NCBI GenBank assembly: GCA_029561145.1
Contig: JAKQJM010000048.1
Coordinates: 1-57,162 of the forward strand
Reading direction: 5' to 3'
DNA: 57,162 nucleotides
DNA from: Pseudomonadota bacterium
GTDB taxonomy: Bacteria; Pseudomonadota; Gammaproteobacteria; Xanthomonadales; Rhodanobacteraceae
A program made the position numbers and the translations under genes. Shown piece by piece: positions 35,903 through 44,281 of the stretch (position 1 is its first letter; each line of letters begins with the position of its first letter). Under the pieces are notes generated by a model that did no database searches, was not told where the DNA came from, and saw only the letters and a list, made by a program, of their open reading frames with translations.

Positions 35903-37174
35903 ATGTTCCTCTTCATGCAGCTTTATCTCGTCCTCGTGCTGATCCGCCCGCAGGACTATCCGGAGTGGGAGAACATCGGGATTCCGGTATTGCCGATCGT
36001 CCTGCTCATCGCATTCCTGTTCTGGCTGCCCTCGCGCAACAAGGATCTTTCCGCGCCGCAATTCATCCTGCTGCCGGCCTTCCTGGTGACCTTGATGCTG
36101 TCGCAGGTCGCCAACGGCTGGACCGGTGGCGCCCTGGTCCAGCTGTCGACGTTCGGCCCCGGCATCCTGGCTTTCCTCGTGCTGAGCCAGGTCGCGACCG
36201 AACAGAAGCGCGTGATCTCGGTGATGGCCTTGATCGTGGTGTGTTCCGCCGTGCTTTCGTTCCATGGCATCCAGCAGGTCGCGAATGGCATCGGCTGGAC
36301 CGGTGTCGGCCTGTCCCAGGAGACGCGGATCCAGTACGTCGGCATCTTCAATGACCCCAATGATCTGGGCCTGCTCTTCATCATGGCCCTGCCGATGGCG
36401 ATGTTCCTGTCGGCCAGGGGCGGCCTGCTCGGGTTGCGGCGGCTGTTCTGGTGGAGCGGCGGGGGATTGCTGATGTACGGAATCTACCTGACCAGTTCGC
36501 GCGGTGCGCTGCTTGCCCTGATCGCGGTGTTCGGTGTCTGGATATGGCGCAGGCGCGGCGCGCTGACCGCGATGCTGCTCGGCGCGGTTGCGCTCGGCGG
36601 AATCATGATGTTGCCAACGCGCATGGGCGAGATCGATGCCAGCGAGTCTTCGGCGGCCGGTCGCGTGGATGCCTGGTACAGCGGCTTCGAGATGTTCATC
36701 GCGCATCCCCTGTTCGGCATCGGGCCAGGCAATTTCGCCGACAACAACTTCAACCTGACCGCGCACAATTCGTTCGTCCTGGTCCTCGCCGAAGTCGGCA
36801 TCTTCGGCTACACGATCTGGCTCGCATTCGTCTGTTACGGGTTCATGATGATGTCGGCAATCCTGCGTCACGAGCCGGAGTTGTCCGGCGAAGCCGAGGC
36901 AGCCGACTGGCAGCGCGATCAGTCGCTCGCCATGACGCTGCTGCTCGCGCAAGCCGGATTCTTCACGGCGGCGTTCTTCCTCAGTCGCAGCTACGTGATC
37001 CTGCTCTACCTGCTGGCGGCACTGGTCCTCGGTCATTACACCGGCGTCCGCCAGCGTTATCCTTCGCTGCCGCGCTACGAGCTTTCGCGCGATCTTCTAC
37101 GCTGGCCTGCGGTTGCGCTGGGCAGCATCATCGGCCTCTACATTCTCGTGAAGATTCTTCTGGTGACATCATGA
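35903..37174 (+). CDS. O-antigen polymerase/ligase-like membrane protein (Wzy-like)
   Basis: 423 aa with about eleven hydrophobic segments. The long periplasmic loop containing SAAGRVDAWYSGFEMF and HPLFGIGPGNF followed by HNSFVLVLAEVG is the hallmark of the Wzy_C/O-antigen ligase superfamily. It should polymerise undecaprenyl-linked repeat units in the periplasm. The ATG at 35903 is preceded by CCGGGA. It overlaps the flippase gene as ATGA, so the two are translationally coupled. Confidence 0.9.
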   Translation: MFLFMQLYLVLVLIRPQDYPEWENIGIPVLPIVLLIAFLFWLPSRNKDLSAPQFILLPAFLVTLMLSQVANGWTGGALVQLSTFGPGILAFLVLSQVATEQKRVISVMALIVVCSAVLSFHGIQQVANGIGWTGVGLSQETRIQYVGIFNDPNDLGLLFIMALPMAMFLSARGGLLGLRRLFWWSGGGLLMYGIYLTSSRGALLALIAVFGVWIWRRRGALTAMLLGAVALGGIMMLPTRMGEIDASESSAAGRVDAWYSGFEMFIAHPLFGIGPGNFADNNFNLTAHNSFVLVLAEVGIFGYTIWLAFVCYGFMMMSAILRHEPELSGEAEAADWQRDQSLAMTLLLAQAGFFTAAFFLSRSYVILLYLLAALVLGHYTGVRQRYPSLPRYELSRDLLRWPAVALGSIIGLYILVKILLVTS

Positions 37175-38727
37175 CCGCTCGCGCGCAAGCGCTACGCAAC
37201 ACCATGTTCTCTTCGGTCGGCATATACACCGAGTATTTCCTCGGCATGCTCACGTCGATCTTCATTGCACGGCATCTCGGGCCGACCGACTACGGTGCGT
37301 ACAGCGCGATCATCTGGCTGGTCGCGATGGGCGTCGCGATCACCAATGCGGGCACCGCCAGCGCGGTGATCAAGTTCGTCGCCGAGTTGCGCGGTTCGGG
37401 TCGCGAGGACCTGATCGCCTCGACGATCAACTACCTGCGCCATGCACAGCGATGGTTCCTGCTCGCGGTTCTGGTCGCGACCGGGCTGATGCTGCTGCTC
37501 GCAGGCCAGCATGTCGCGCCGGGGTTCAATCACTGGCTGCTGTTCGGCTTTCTCGCTCTCGGCGTGGCGCTTCGTTCGCAGTACATGTTCAACGTCGGCA
37601 TTGCCAAGGGATTCGAGAACTTTCGCGCGATCGCGATCGTTGCGAGCATCGCCACGCCGATCAACCTCGGCATGGTCGTGCTCGCCTGGACGCTCGATGC
37701 CAAGGTCGAGGCATTGCTTGTCGTGTTCCTGATTTCGGGTGCCATCTTCTATGGCGTTTCGCGGTACCAGACGGTACGCCTGATCCCGCCATCGCCGACC
37801 GATGTCGTGTTGCCGACGGAGTTCATGCGGCGCTTGCGTCGACACATGCGCCTCGTCGCAGTAACCGTGACGATCGGTTTCTTCGCTGCGAGCGAAGTCG
37901 AGGTGTTCTTCCTCAACATGTTCGGTACGGCTGCTGCGGCCGGTCATTTCAAGGTTGCCTACCTGCTTGCTTCGGGGGCGGCGATGCTCGTGCCCGGCGT
38001 GATCAGCGCATTGCTGCTGCCGATGATGGCAAACGCGCTGAGTCAGGGTCGTGACGTGGCGGGGCGCCGCTTTGTCGCGTCGACGACCTATCTGGCCCTG
38101 CTCGCCGCCCCGCTGGTCGGGTTCGGCGCGGTGTTCTGCGTGCCGATCATCGGATTCATGTATGGCGCGCAATATGCGCCAGCAGCGCCGGTGTTCGCCG
38201 CGTGCCTGTTCGCCTGCGCACTCTCGACCGTATCGCAAAGCGGTTCGAGTCTGCTGATCAGCGCCGACCGGCAGATCACGATCCTGGTCCTCGTCATACT
38301 CTGCGGCGTGATCAAGGTTTCCCTCGATGTGATCCTGATCCGCGCCTACGGCCTGGGCGGTGCGACCATCGCCTATGTCGCCGCCGCGATGTTCGGGGCG
38401 ACGGCCAACCTGATACTTGCCCTGCGCATGATTGGCATGCAACCCAACTGGGTCCGGCTCGCGCGCATCATTCTCGCGGCCGCGCTCACCGCCCTGGCTG
38501 TCATGCCGCTGCGTGGGCATTGGCCGCCATTGCCAACCCTGATCGTCGCCGGCCTCGTCACGGTCCCGGTTTACGCGGTGCTGACCCTGTTGCTGAAATG
38601 CTGGAGCAGTGAAGACATCGAGCATCTCGCGCAACTGCACCGCCGTTTCGCCGGCGGTCGGCCGCGCGTGTTCGGGCGCCTGCTGGCCTGGTCCGGAAGG
38701 TCGGTGGCGCGGGACCAGGCGCAATGA
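37171..38727 (+). CDS. Oligosaccharide flippase (Wzx-like, MOP superfamily)
   Basis: 518 aa from an ATG overlapping the polymerase stop (ATGA). The frame is open upstream but only in the polymerase's shadow. About twelve to fourteen membrane helices, beginning with the polysaccharide-synthase signature FLGMLTSIFIARHLGPTDYGAYS. It carries the lipid-linked repeat unit across the inner membrane. A basic cytoplasmic tail ends the protein. It overlaps the next gene by 4 nt. Confidence 0.92.
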   Translation: MTARAQALRNTMFSSVGIYTEYFLGMLTSIFIARHLGPTDYGAYSAIIWLVAMGVAITNAGTASAVIKFVAELRGSGREDLIASTINYLRHAQRWFLLAVLVATGLMLLLAGQHVAPGFNHWLLFGFLALGVALRSQYMFNVGIAKGFENFRAIAIVASIATPINLGMVVLAWTLDAKVEALLVVFLISGAIFYGVSRYQTVRLIPPSPTDVVLPTEFMRRLRRHMRLVAVTVTIGFFAASEVEVFFLNMFGTAAAAGHFKVAYLLASGAAMLVPGVISALLLPMMANALSQGRDVAGRRFVASTTYLALLAAPLVGFGAVFCVPIIGFMYGAQYAPAAPVFAACLFACALSTVSQSGSSLLISADRQITILVLVILCGVIKVSLDVILIRAYGLGGATIAYVAAAMFGATANLILALRMIGMQPNWVRLARIILAAALTALAVMPLRGHWPPLPTLIVAGLVTVPVYAVLTLLLKCWSSEDIEHLAQLHRRFAGGRPRVFGRLLAWSGRSVARDQAQ

Positions 38728-40076
38728 GTGCGTACGAACATGCGTTCAGGAGCGCGCTGTTCCCGCTCTACGAAACGCTGCTGCGGCGACGCAGCACCTT
38801 GCGCTATCTGCGCGAGTACGAGGCCAGCCAATGGCTTCCTGCGGATCGCGTCGCGGAATTGCAGTGGCACAAGCTGCGGCGCCTGATCGAGCATTGCTGG
38901 CGTGAGGTTCCCTACTATCAGCGTCGCTGGAAGGAACTCGGGCTCACGCCGGAAGACATCCGCTCCCCCGCGGATTACGCGCTGCTGCCGACCCTGACCA
39001 AACCCGAGATCCGTGCCTGCTTCGATGAGCTGCACGCCAGCTCGTGGCGCGGCAAGTTGCTCTACAAGACCACCGGCGGCTCGACCGGCGAACCGATGCG
39101 TTTCGGCTATACGCGCGAAAGTTACGAGCGGCGCATCGCCGCGATGTGGCGCGGCTATGCCTGGGCCGGCGCACGCATGGGCCGACGCACGCTGTACCTG
39201 TGGGGCATGGCGATCGGGCAACCGATGCGGGCCCATGCGATCAAGGATCGCCTCTACCATGCGGCGTTCAACCGGCACATGCTCAATGCGTTCCTGATGA
39301 GCGAGGAACACATGTCGGCATACGCCGACGAGATTGACGCTTTCCGCGCCGAGGTCATCGTGGCCTACGCAGGCCCGCTCTTGCGCATGGCGGAATGGCT
39401 GCTCGCCAATGGCCGCAGCGTGCATCGCCCGCAGGCGATCCTCAGTGCCGCGGAGGCCTTGCACGACGCGCAGCGCGCGGTCATCGAGCAGGCGTTCGGC
39501 TGCCCCGTGTTCAATACCTACGGATGCCGGGAGTTCATGCTGATTGCATCGGAGTGTGGGCAGCGCGACGGTTTGCATCTGACTGCCGATCATCTCGCCG
39601 TCGAATTGGTCGGATTGCAGCCGAGCGCGACGGGTGGATCCATCGGCGAGATTGCGGTCACCGACCTGCACAACTACGGCATGCCTCTGCTGCGCTATCT
39701 GAACGGCGACCTCGGAACACCGTCCGCAAAGGTGTGCGCGTGCGGTCGCGGCCTGCCCTTGCTGCAGCGCGTGGACGGACGCAAGCTCGACACGCTGCGG
39801 ACTCCTGCCGGTCATCTGCTGCCGGGTGAATTCATCGTCTACGCCTTCCTCGGCGTCACTTCGATCAAGCGCTATCAGGTCGTGCAACGCGAGATCGGCG
39901 CCCTCGATATCCGCATTGTTCCCGATGCGGGCTTCGATTCATCCGTGCTCGAACAGATACGTGGCGAGATCGTCAAGGCGACCGGTACGAGCATGGAATT
40001 GCGCTTCGAACTCGTCGACGAGATTGCAGCGAGCGCCAGCGGCAAGTTCCGCGTGGCGATATGCGAGCTGCACTGA
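38724..40076 (+). CDS. CapK/PaaK-like adenylate-forming ligase
   Basis: 450 aa, ATG overlapping the flippase stop (ATGA). It belongs to the phenylacetate-CoA ligase/CapK branch of adenylating enzymes: KTTGGSTGEPMRFGY near 116-130, NTYGCREFMLIASECG, and LRYLNGDLG. CapK homologues occur in many capsule and exopolysaccharide loci. They are thought to activate an acyl group for polymer decoration, though their substrates are rarely known. A link to the acyltransferase at 29274 or the ACP at 24202 is possible but not shown by sequence. Cytoplasmic. Confidence 0.87.
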   Translation: MSAYEHAFRSALFPLYETLLRRRSTLRYLREYEASQWLPADRVAELQWHKLRRLIEHCWREVPYYQRRWKELGLTPEDIRSPADYALLPTLTKPEIRACFDELHASSWRGKLLYKTTGGSTGEPMRFGYTRESYERRIAAMWRGYAWAGARMGRRTLYLWGMAIGQPMRAHAIKDRLYHAAFNRHMLNAFLMSEEHMSAYADEIDAFRAEVIVAYAGPLLRMAEWLLANGRSVHRPQAILSAAEALHDAQRAVIEQAFGCPVFNTYGCREFMLIASECGQRDGLHLTADHLAVELVGLQPSATGGSIGEIAVTDLHNYGMPLLRYLNGDLGTPSAKVCACGRGLPLLQRVDGRKLDTLRTPAGHLLPGEFIVYAFLGVTSIKRYQVVQREIGALDIRIVPDAGFDSSVLEQIRGEIVKATGTSMELRFELVDEIAASASGKFRVAICELH

Positions 40077-40089
40077 GCGGGTGCCGCGC

Positions 40090-41205
40090 ATGAACATCAC
40101 GCATTTTGTCGAGAACCTCAATCGGGGAGGCCTCGAGCGAACCGTCATCGACCTGGTCCGGGCGCAAGTGGAGCTCGGCCATCGCTGCCAGATCATCTGC
40201 CTGTTCGAACGCGGAACACTCGCTGACGAACTCGCCCAACTCGACGTGCCCGTGCATGCCTGCCGCAAACGCCATGGCTTCGATATGGCTGCACTCCGCC
40301 TGGCGCGCCGCTGCCTGCGAGCGCACGCCACCGATATCCTGCACACGCACAATGCTGCCGCGCACTATCACGCCGTCCTTGCGTCGCTGGGCCTGTCGAT
40401 TCGCCGTATCGTCAATACGCGCCACGGCATGGGTGCAATGCAAACCGCCAGTCGCCGCGAATGGCTGTTCCGGCGCTCGCTTTTTTCGACCGATGCCATC
40501 GTCACGGTTTGCGAGGCCGCGAGGAGGCAGCTGCTCGCCGCAGCGTCGATCCCGGCGGCAAAACTGTTCGCGATCCCGAACGGGATTCGCATCGAGCGAT
40601 TCCGCACGAGCGATGTCGAATCGCGCAGTGCGCTCGTCGAAATGCTCGGATTGCCTGCGCGGACACGCCTGATCGGCACGGTCGGGCGGCTGGTTCCTGC
40701 GAAGGACCAGACCGGGCTGATCAGTGCATTTGCCGCCTTGCGCGAACGCTTTGCGGATTGCGCCCTGGTCATCATCGGTGACGGTGCGTTGCGCGAAAAA
40801 TTGGCTTCGCAGACGCGCGAGCTGGCCGTCGACGGTCGGGTGTTTCTGCTCGGTGATCGCAACGATGTCGCCGAGCTGCTGCGCGGGCTGGATGTGTTTG
40901 CGCTGTCCTCGTTGACCGAGGGCTATTCGATCGCCTTGCTCGAAGCCTGCGCGACCGCCTTGCCGATCGTTGCCACCGATGTCGGCGGCAATGCCGAGAT
41001 CGTTCGCGACGGAGTCAACGGACGGCTGGTACCGGCGCGTGCACCGGCCGCGCTTGCGCATGCGCTGCACGAGCTGCTCGGCGATCCCGAACGAGCCCGG
41101 GCGATGGGATCGCGCGGACGCGCGTGGGCAAGCAAGGAAGGTTCGTTCACGACCATGGCCGCGCGCTACGACGCGCTGTACGCCGTCGCCGGTGCCCGAG
41201 CATGA
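40090..41205 (+). CDS. Glycosyltransferase family 4
   Basis: 371 aa from the ATG at 40090, 13 bp after the CapK-like gene; the frame is open upstream. GT-B features: LNRGGLERTVIDL near 10-22 (acceptor-side glycine motif), IPNGIRIERF, TVGRLVPAKDQ, and SLTEGYSIALLEACATALPIVATDVGG with the EX7E pair. Adds a sugar to the lipid-linked repeat. The following 220 bp to 41425 contain no convincing gene. Confidence 0.91.
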   Translation: MNITHFVENLNRGGLERTVIDLVRAQVELGHRCQIICLFERGTLADELAQLDVPVHACRKRHGFDMAALRLARRCLRAHATDILHTHNAAAHYHAVLASLGLSIRRIVNTRHGMGAMQTASRREWLFRRSLFSTDAIVTVCEAARRQLLAAASIPAAKLFAIPNGIRIERFRTSDVESRSALVEMLGLPARTRLIGTVGRLVPAKDQTGLISAFAALRERFADCALVIIGDGALREKLASQTRELAVDGRVFLLGDRNDVAELLRGLDVFALSSLTEGYSIALLEACATALPIVATDVGGNAEIVRDGVNGRLVPARAPAALAHALHELLGDPERARAMGSRGRAWASKEGSFTTMAARYDALYAVAGARA

Positions 41206-41425
41206 ACATGCGCCCGCATCCGCACCGGTCGGGTCGAAACACAACAAGGCGGGTGTTGTCTGCGGGCGGCGCCGGTATGCGGCGTCCTATGCGGATGTGG
41301 CGGTGCCGCGTAACATGCAGAAGCGTGTTCGAAATCGATGAGGACCGTCCTGGTCGTGGCGATCCTTCAGCGCAGTTCCCGGTTACCGGCCGTTTCGCCC
41401 GATCGTATGCATTCCGGAATCATTG

Positions 41426-42070
41426 ATGAATCCAAGGCCCAACAAGCTCCAGTTGTTCAAGTGGTTGCCGAACTCCTGGATGATGACGACCGGGCCGGTT
41501 TCGGGCAACGCACTTTATCTGACATTCGATGACGGGCCGAACGTCGGTTACACCGAACGCGTGCTCGATGTGCTGGCCGCACACTCTGCAAAGGCGACAT
41601 TCTTCCTGCTCGGCGAGCAAGTGGAAGCGCATCCCGCCGTCGTCAGACGCATCGTCGACGAGGATCATCAGCTTGGCAATCACTCCTACAATCACCCGCG
41701 CTTCACGCGCATTCCGCATTCGCAGCAGCTCAGCCAGATCGAGCGTACCGAGCGCCTGCTGGCTGCCATCGACGGCAAGCGCGAGCACCGCTTCCGTCCT
41801 CCCTCCGGGCGTTTCCCGCTCTCGCTGCTGCTGCATTTCGCGATGAACCGGAGCAGCATGGCCTACTGGTCCTATGACAGCCTCGACTACACGGGCATGC
41901 CGGCGGAGAAGCTGATCGATGTCCTGCGTGGCGATCCGCCCCGTGCCGGCGATATCGTGTTGCTGCATGACGACAACGACGCGACGGTCGAGCTTCTCAA
42001 CGTCATGCTGCCCGAATGGCGGAAAGCCGGCTTCGAACTGCGCGCCTTGCCCGAGTTGGCGAGCGCATGA
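41426..42070 (+). CDS. Polysaccharide deacetylase (NodB/CE4)
   Basis: 214 aa from the ATG at 41426 (a TTG one codon earlier is possible). A complete, compact CE4 domain: LTFDDGPNVG with both Asp residues, GNHSYNH (zinc His pair), FRPPSGRFP (motif 3 Arg), and DIVLLHDD (motif 5 His). No cleavable signal peptide is visible. It is the most canonical of the three deacetylases of this window, so active N-deacetylation of an oligosaccharide is likely. It overlaps the following gene by 4 nt (ATGA). Confidence 0.9.
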   Translation: MNPRPNKLQLFKWLPNSWMMTTGPVSGNALYLTFDDGPNVGYTERVLDVLAAHSAKATFFLLGEQVEAHPAVVRRIVDEDHQLGNHSYNHPRFTRIPHSQQLSQIERTERLLAAIDGKREHRFRPPSGRFPLSLLLHFAMNRSSMAYWSYDSLDYTGMPAEKLIDVLRGDPPRAGDIVLLHDDNDATVELLNVMLPEWRKAGFELRALPELASA

Positions 42071-43251
42071 GCATGCTAAGTGTTGCGTTCTGCATCGTCG
42101 TGCTGCTTGCAGTTCTCGGCATCCTGTGCGTGTGGCTGGTCCTGCGTTCGCGCAACATGCAGATCTGGATGCGCAGCTACCTGACGCGGCCGCAACGTCC
42201 GCAGGCGACCGGGCCGGTGCATGTCCTGTTCTGTTTCGTCGACCACTTCGAACCGATGTGGGGACGAGCCGATCCTGTCGTCCAGCGTCAGCGCGTCGAT
42301 CGCTGGTGCAGCGACTACCGGAAGATGGCCGGGCGGCACCGCGATGCCGACGGTCGACATCCGCAGCATGGTTTCTTCTATCCAGAGGAGGAATACGTCG
42401 AGGAGCACCTGACCAAGATCGCTGCGCTGTGCGCGGACGGCTTCGGTGAGATCGAGATACATCTTCACCACGACGATGACACGCCGGAGAATTTCTGCCT
42501 GTCGATGCGCCGGTTCTGCAACACGCTGCATGAGAAGCATGGAGCGCTTTCGCGCGATCCGCGCAGTGGCGGGCTGGCGTTCGCCTTCATCCACGGCAAC
42601 TGGTCGCTCGACAATTCGCGTGCCGACGGCCGCTGGTGTGGCATCAACAACGAACTCATCCTGCTGCGCGAGCTCGGCTGCTACGCCGATTTCACCCTGC
42701 CTTCCGCCCCGAGCGATACCCAGACCAGCACGGTCAACGCGATCTACTACGCGACCGATGATCCCGCCCGGCCCAAATCGCATGATCGTGGCGAACCGGT
42801 GCGGGTCGGCGGCAGCGCGGTCGGTGACCTCATGATCGTGCAGGGACCACTTGCCCTGAACTGGCGCAGCCGCCGATTTGGCATCATCCCGCGCATCGAG
42901 AATTCCGATGTGCGGCGCTCGTGTCCACCGACGCCGGAACGTGTCGATGCATGGATCAGGACCGGCATCCATGTCGAAGGACGCCCTGAATGGGTCTTCG
43001 TCAAGATCCACACCCATGGCACCCAGGAAGGCGACATGGATACCCTGCTCGGCGAGCCGGTGGATGCCATGCACAGCTATCTTGAATCCGCCTACAACGA
43101 TGGCCGCAACTACGTGCTGCATTACGTGACCGCGCGCGAGGTCTACAACATCATCAAGGCAGCCGAGGCGGGCAAGCAGGGCGATCCGGCGCAGTGGCGG
43201 GACTTCATCCTGCCGCGCCCGTCGCACATGCCTGCTACCAGCGTTTCGTGA
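42067..43251 (+). CDS. Membrane-anchored protein of unknown function with CE4-like motifs
   Basis: 394 aa, ATG overlapping the deacetylase stop. Residues 4-27 form one transmembrane helix; the rest should lie in the periplasm. I do not recognise a named family. Conserved-looking clusters of acidic residues and His suggest a metal-dependent deacetylase or esterase barrel: FVDHFEP at 57-63, HLHHDDD at 132-138, FIHGNWSLDNS at 174-184 and KIHTHGTQEGD at 313-323. The spacing differs from standard CE4 motifs. Being coupled to a true CE4 gene and a GT2 gene, it probably processes the same polymer at the periplasmic face. Confidence 0.7.
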   Translation: MSMLSVAFCIVVLLAVLGILCVWLVLRSRNMQIWMRSYLTRPQRPQATGPVHVLFCFVDHFEPMWGRADPVVQRQRVDRWCSDYRKMAGRHRDADGRHPQHGFFYPEEEYVEEHLTKIAALCADGFGEIEIHLHHDDDTPENFCLSMRRFCNTLHEKHGALSRDPRSGGLAFAFIHGNWSLDNSRADGRWCGINNELILLRELGCYADFTLPSAPSDTQTSTVNAIYYATDDPARPKSHDRGEPVRVGGSAVGDLMIVQGPLALNWRSRRFGIIPRIENSDVRRSCPPTPERVDAWIRTGIHVEGRPEWVFVKIHTHGTQEGDMDTLLGEPVDAMHSYLESAYNDGRNYVLHYVTAREVYNIIKAAEAGKQGDPAQWRDFILPRPSHMPATSVS

Positions 43252-44033
43252 TGTCGCCGGATCCAGGCGCGGGCGCATCCATCGCGAACGGGCCACTGGT
43301 CAGCGTGATCATGCCGGCCTACAACGCCGAGGCGTATATCGCACGTTCGATCGAATCGGTGCGTGCGCAAACACTGACGGATTTCGAGCTGATCATTGTC
43401 GATGACTGCTCGACCGACGGTACTGCCGGATTGATCAATCGCCATGCACAGGCCGATGCCCGCGTACGCCTGCACCGGTTGCCGGTGAACTCCGGAGTCG
43501 CGGCTGCCCGCAATGCCGGGATCGCCGAGGCACGCGGTCGCTACGTCGCCTTTCTCGACAGTGACGACTGGTGGCATGCACGCAAACTCGAGCTCCAGAT
43601 CGGGCAGATGCAGGCGTCCGGTGCGAGGCTCAGCTACTGCGCATACCAGCGTGTGCACTGCGATGGCCGCGTGCTCTCCACGATCGTTCCTCCCGCCCGG
43701 GTCAGTCATGCCGACATGTTGCGAAGCAACTTCATTGGCAACCTGACCGGTGTTTACGAGGGCACTCTCGGTCCTGCGACCTTCCTGAAGATCGGGCACG
43801 AAGACTATGTCTTCTGGTTGCAGATGGTCCAGCGTGCCGGTTCGGGCGTCCGGATCGAACATGACGAACCCCTCGCCTACTACCTTGTGCGTGAAGGCTC
43901 GGTCTCGGCGAACAAGCTGCGCGCGGCGGGCTGGCAGTGGCGCATCTATCGCGACATTGAGCGGCTTCCGCTGCTTCGCTCCTGCGTCTACATGGCGCAC
44001 TACCTGTGGAATGCCGTGTCCAAGCGCCAATAG
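43251..44033 (+). CDS. Glycosyltransferase family 2
   Basis: 260 aa from the ATG at 43251, overlapping the previous stop by one base (TGATG); a GTG one codon before is also possible. GT-A motifs: SVIMPAYNAEAYI, VDDCSTDGT, AARNAGIAEARG, FLDSDDWW and a C-terminal GHEDYVFWL, as in WcaA-type transferases. Cytoplasmic. It completes the plus-strand sugar-transfer genes. The 248 bp after it contain a near-perfect 8-bp hairpin (TTCGCGGG/CCCGTGAA, 44138-44157) but no T-tract. Confidence 0.9.
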   Translation: MSPDPGAGASIANGPLVSVIMPAYNAEAYIARSIESVRAQTLTDFELIIVDDCSTDGTAGLINRHAQADARVRLHRLPVNSGVAAARNAGIAEARGRYVAFLDSDDWWHARKLELQIGQMQASGARLSYCAYQRVHCDGRVLSTIVPPARVSHADMLRSNFIGNLTGVYEGTLGPATFLKIGHEDYVFWLQMVQRAGSGVRIEHDEPLAYYLVREGSVSANKLRAAGWQWRIYRDIERLPLLRSCVYMAHYLWNAVSKRQ

Positions 44034-44137
44034 CCTGCTGGCACGGTTGACGCGAGGCGATGCCTGGGCGCACGCATATGTTAAGGACTGGTTGGATTCC
44101 AAGAAAAATCACGGACTTGCGCGGCAGTTCACACAAA

Positions 44138-44157
44138 TTCGCGGGTTTCCCCGTGAA
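44138..44157. repeat. Inverted repeat between GT2 and heparinase-like gene
   Basis: Arms TTCGCGGG and CCCGTGAA (one G-T pair) with a 4-nt TTTC loop. It could be a weak terminator of the glycosyltransferase operon or an element in the leader of the heparinase-like gene 125 nt downstream. No T-run follows it. Confidence 0.3.
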
Positions 44158-44281
44158 TCCTGAACGGTGTACTCAATTCCGCGGGTCCGGTCCGTATAAC
44201 GTGGCGCTCCCTGATGCGCGACTGGTCACAAGCAGTTTGCATGTGCCCGGCGCGATGACTGTAGCGGAGCTCGCGAGAATC

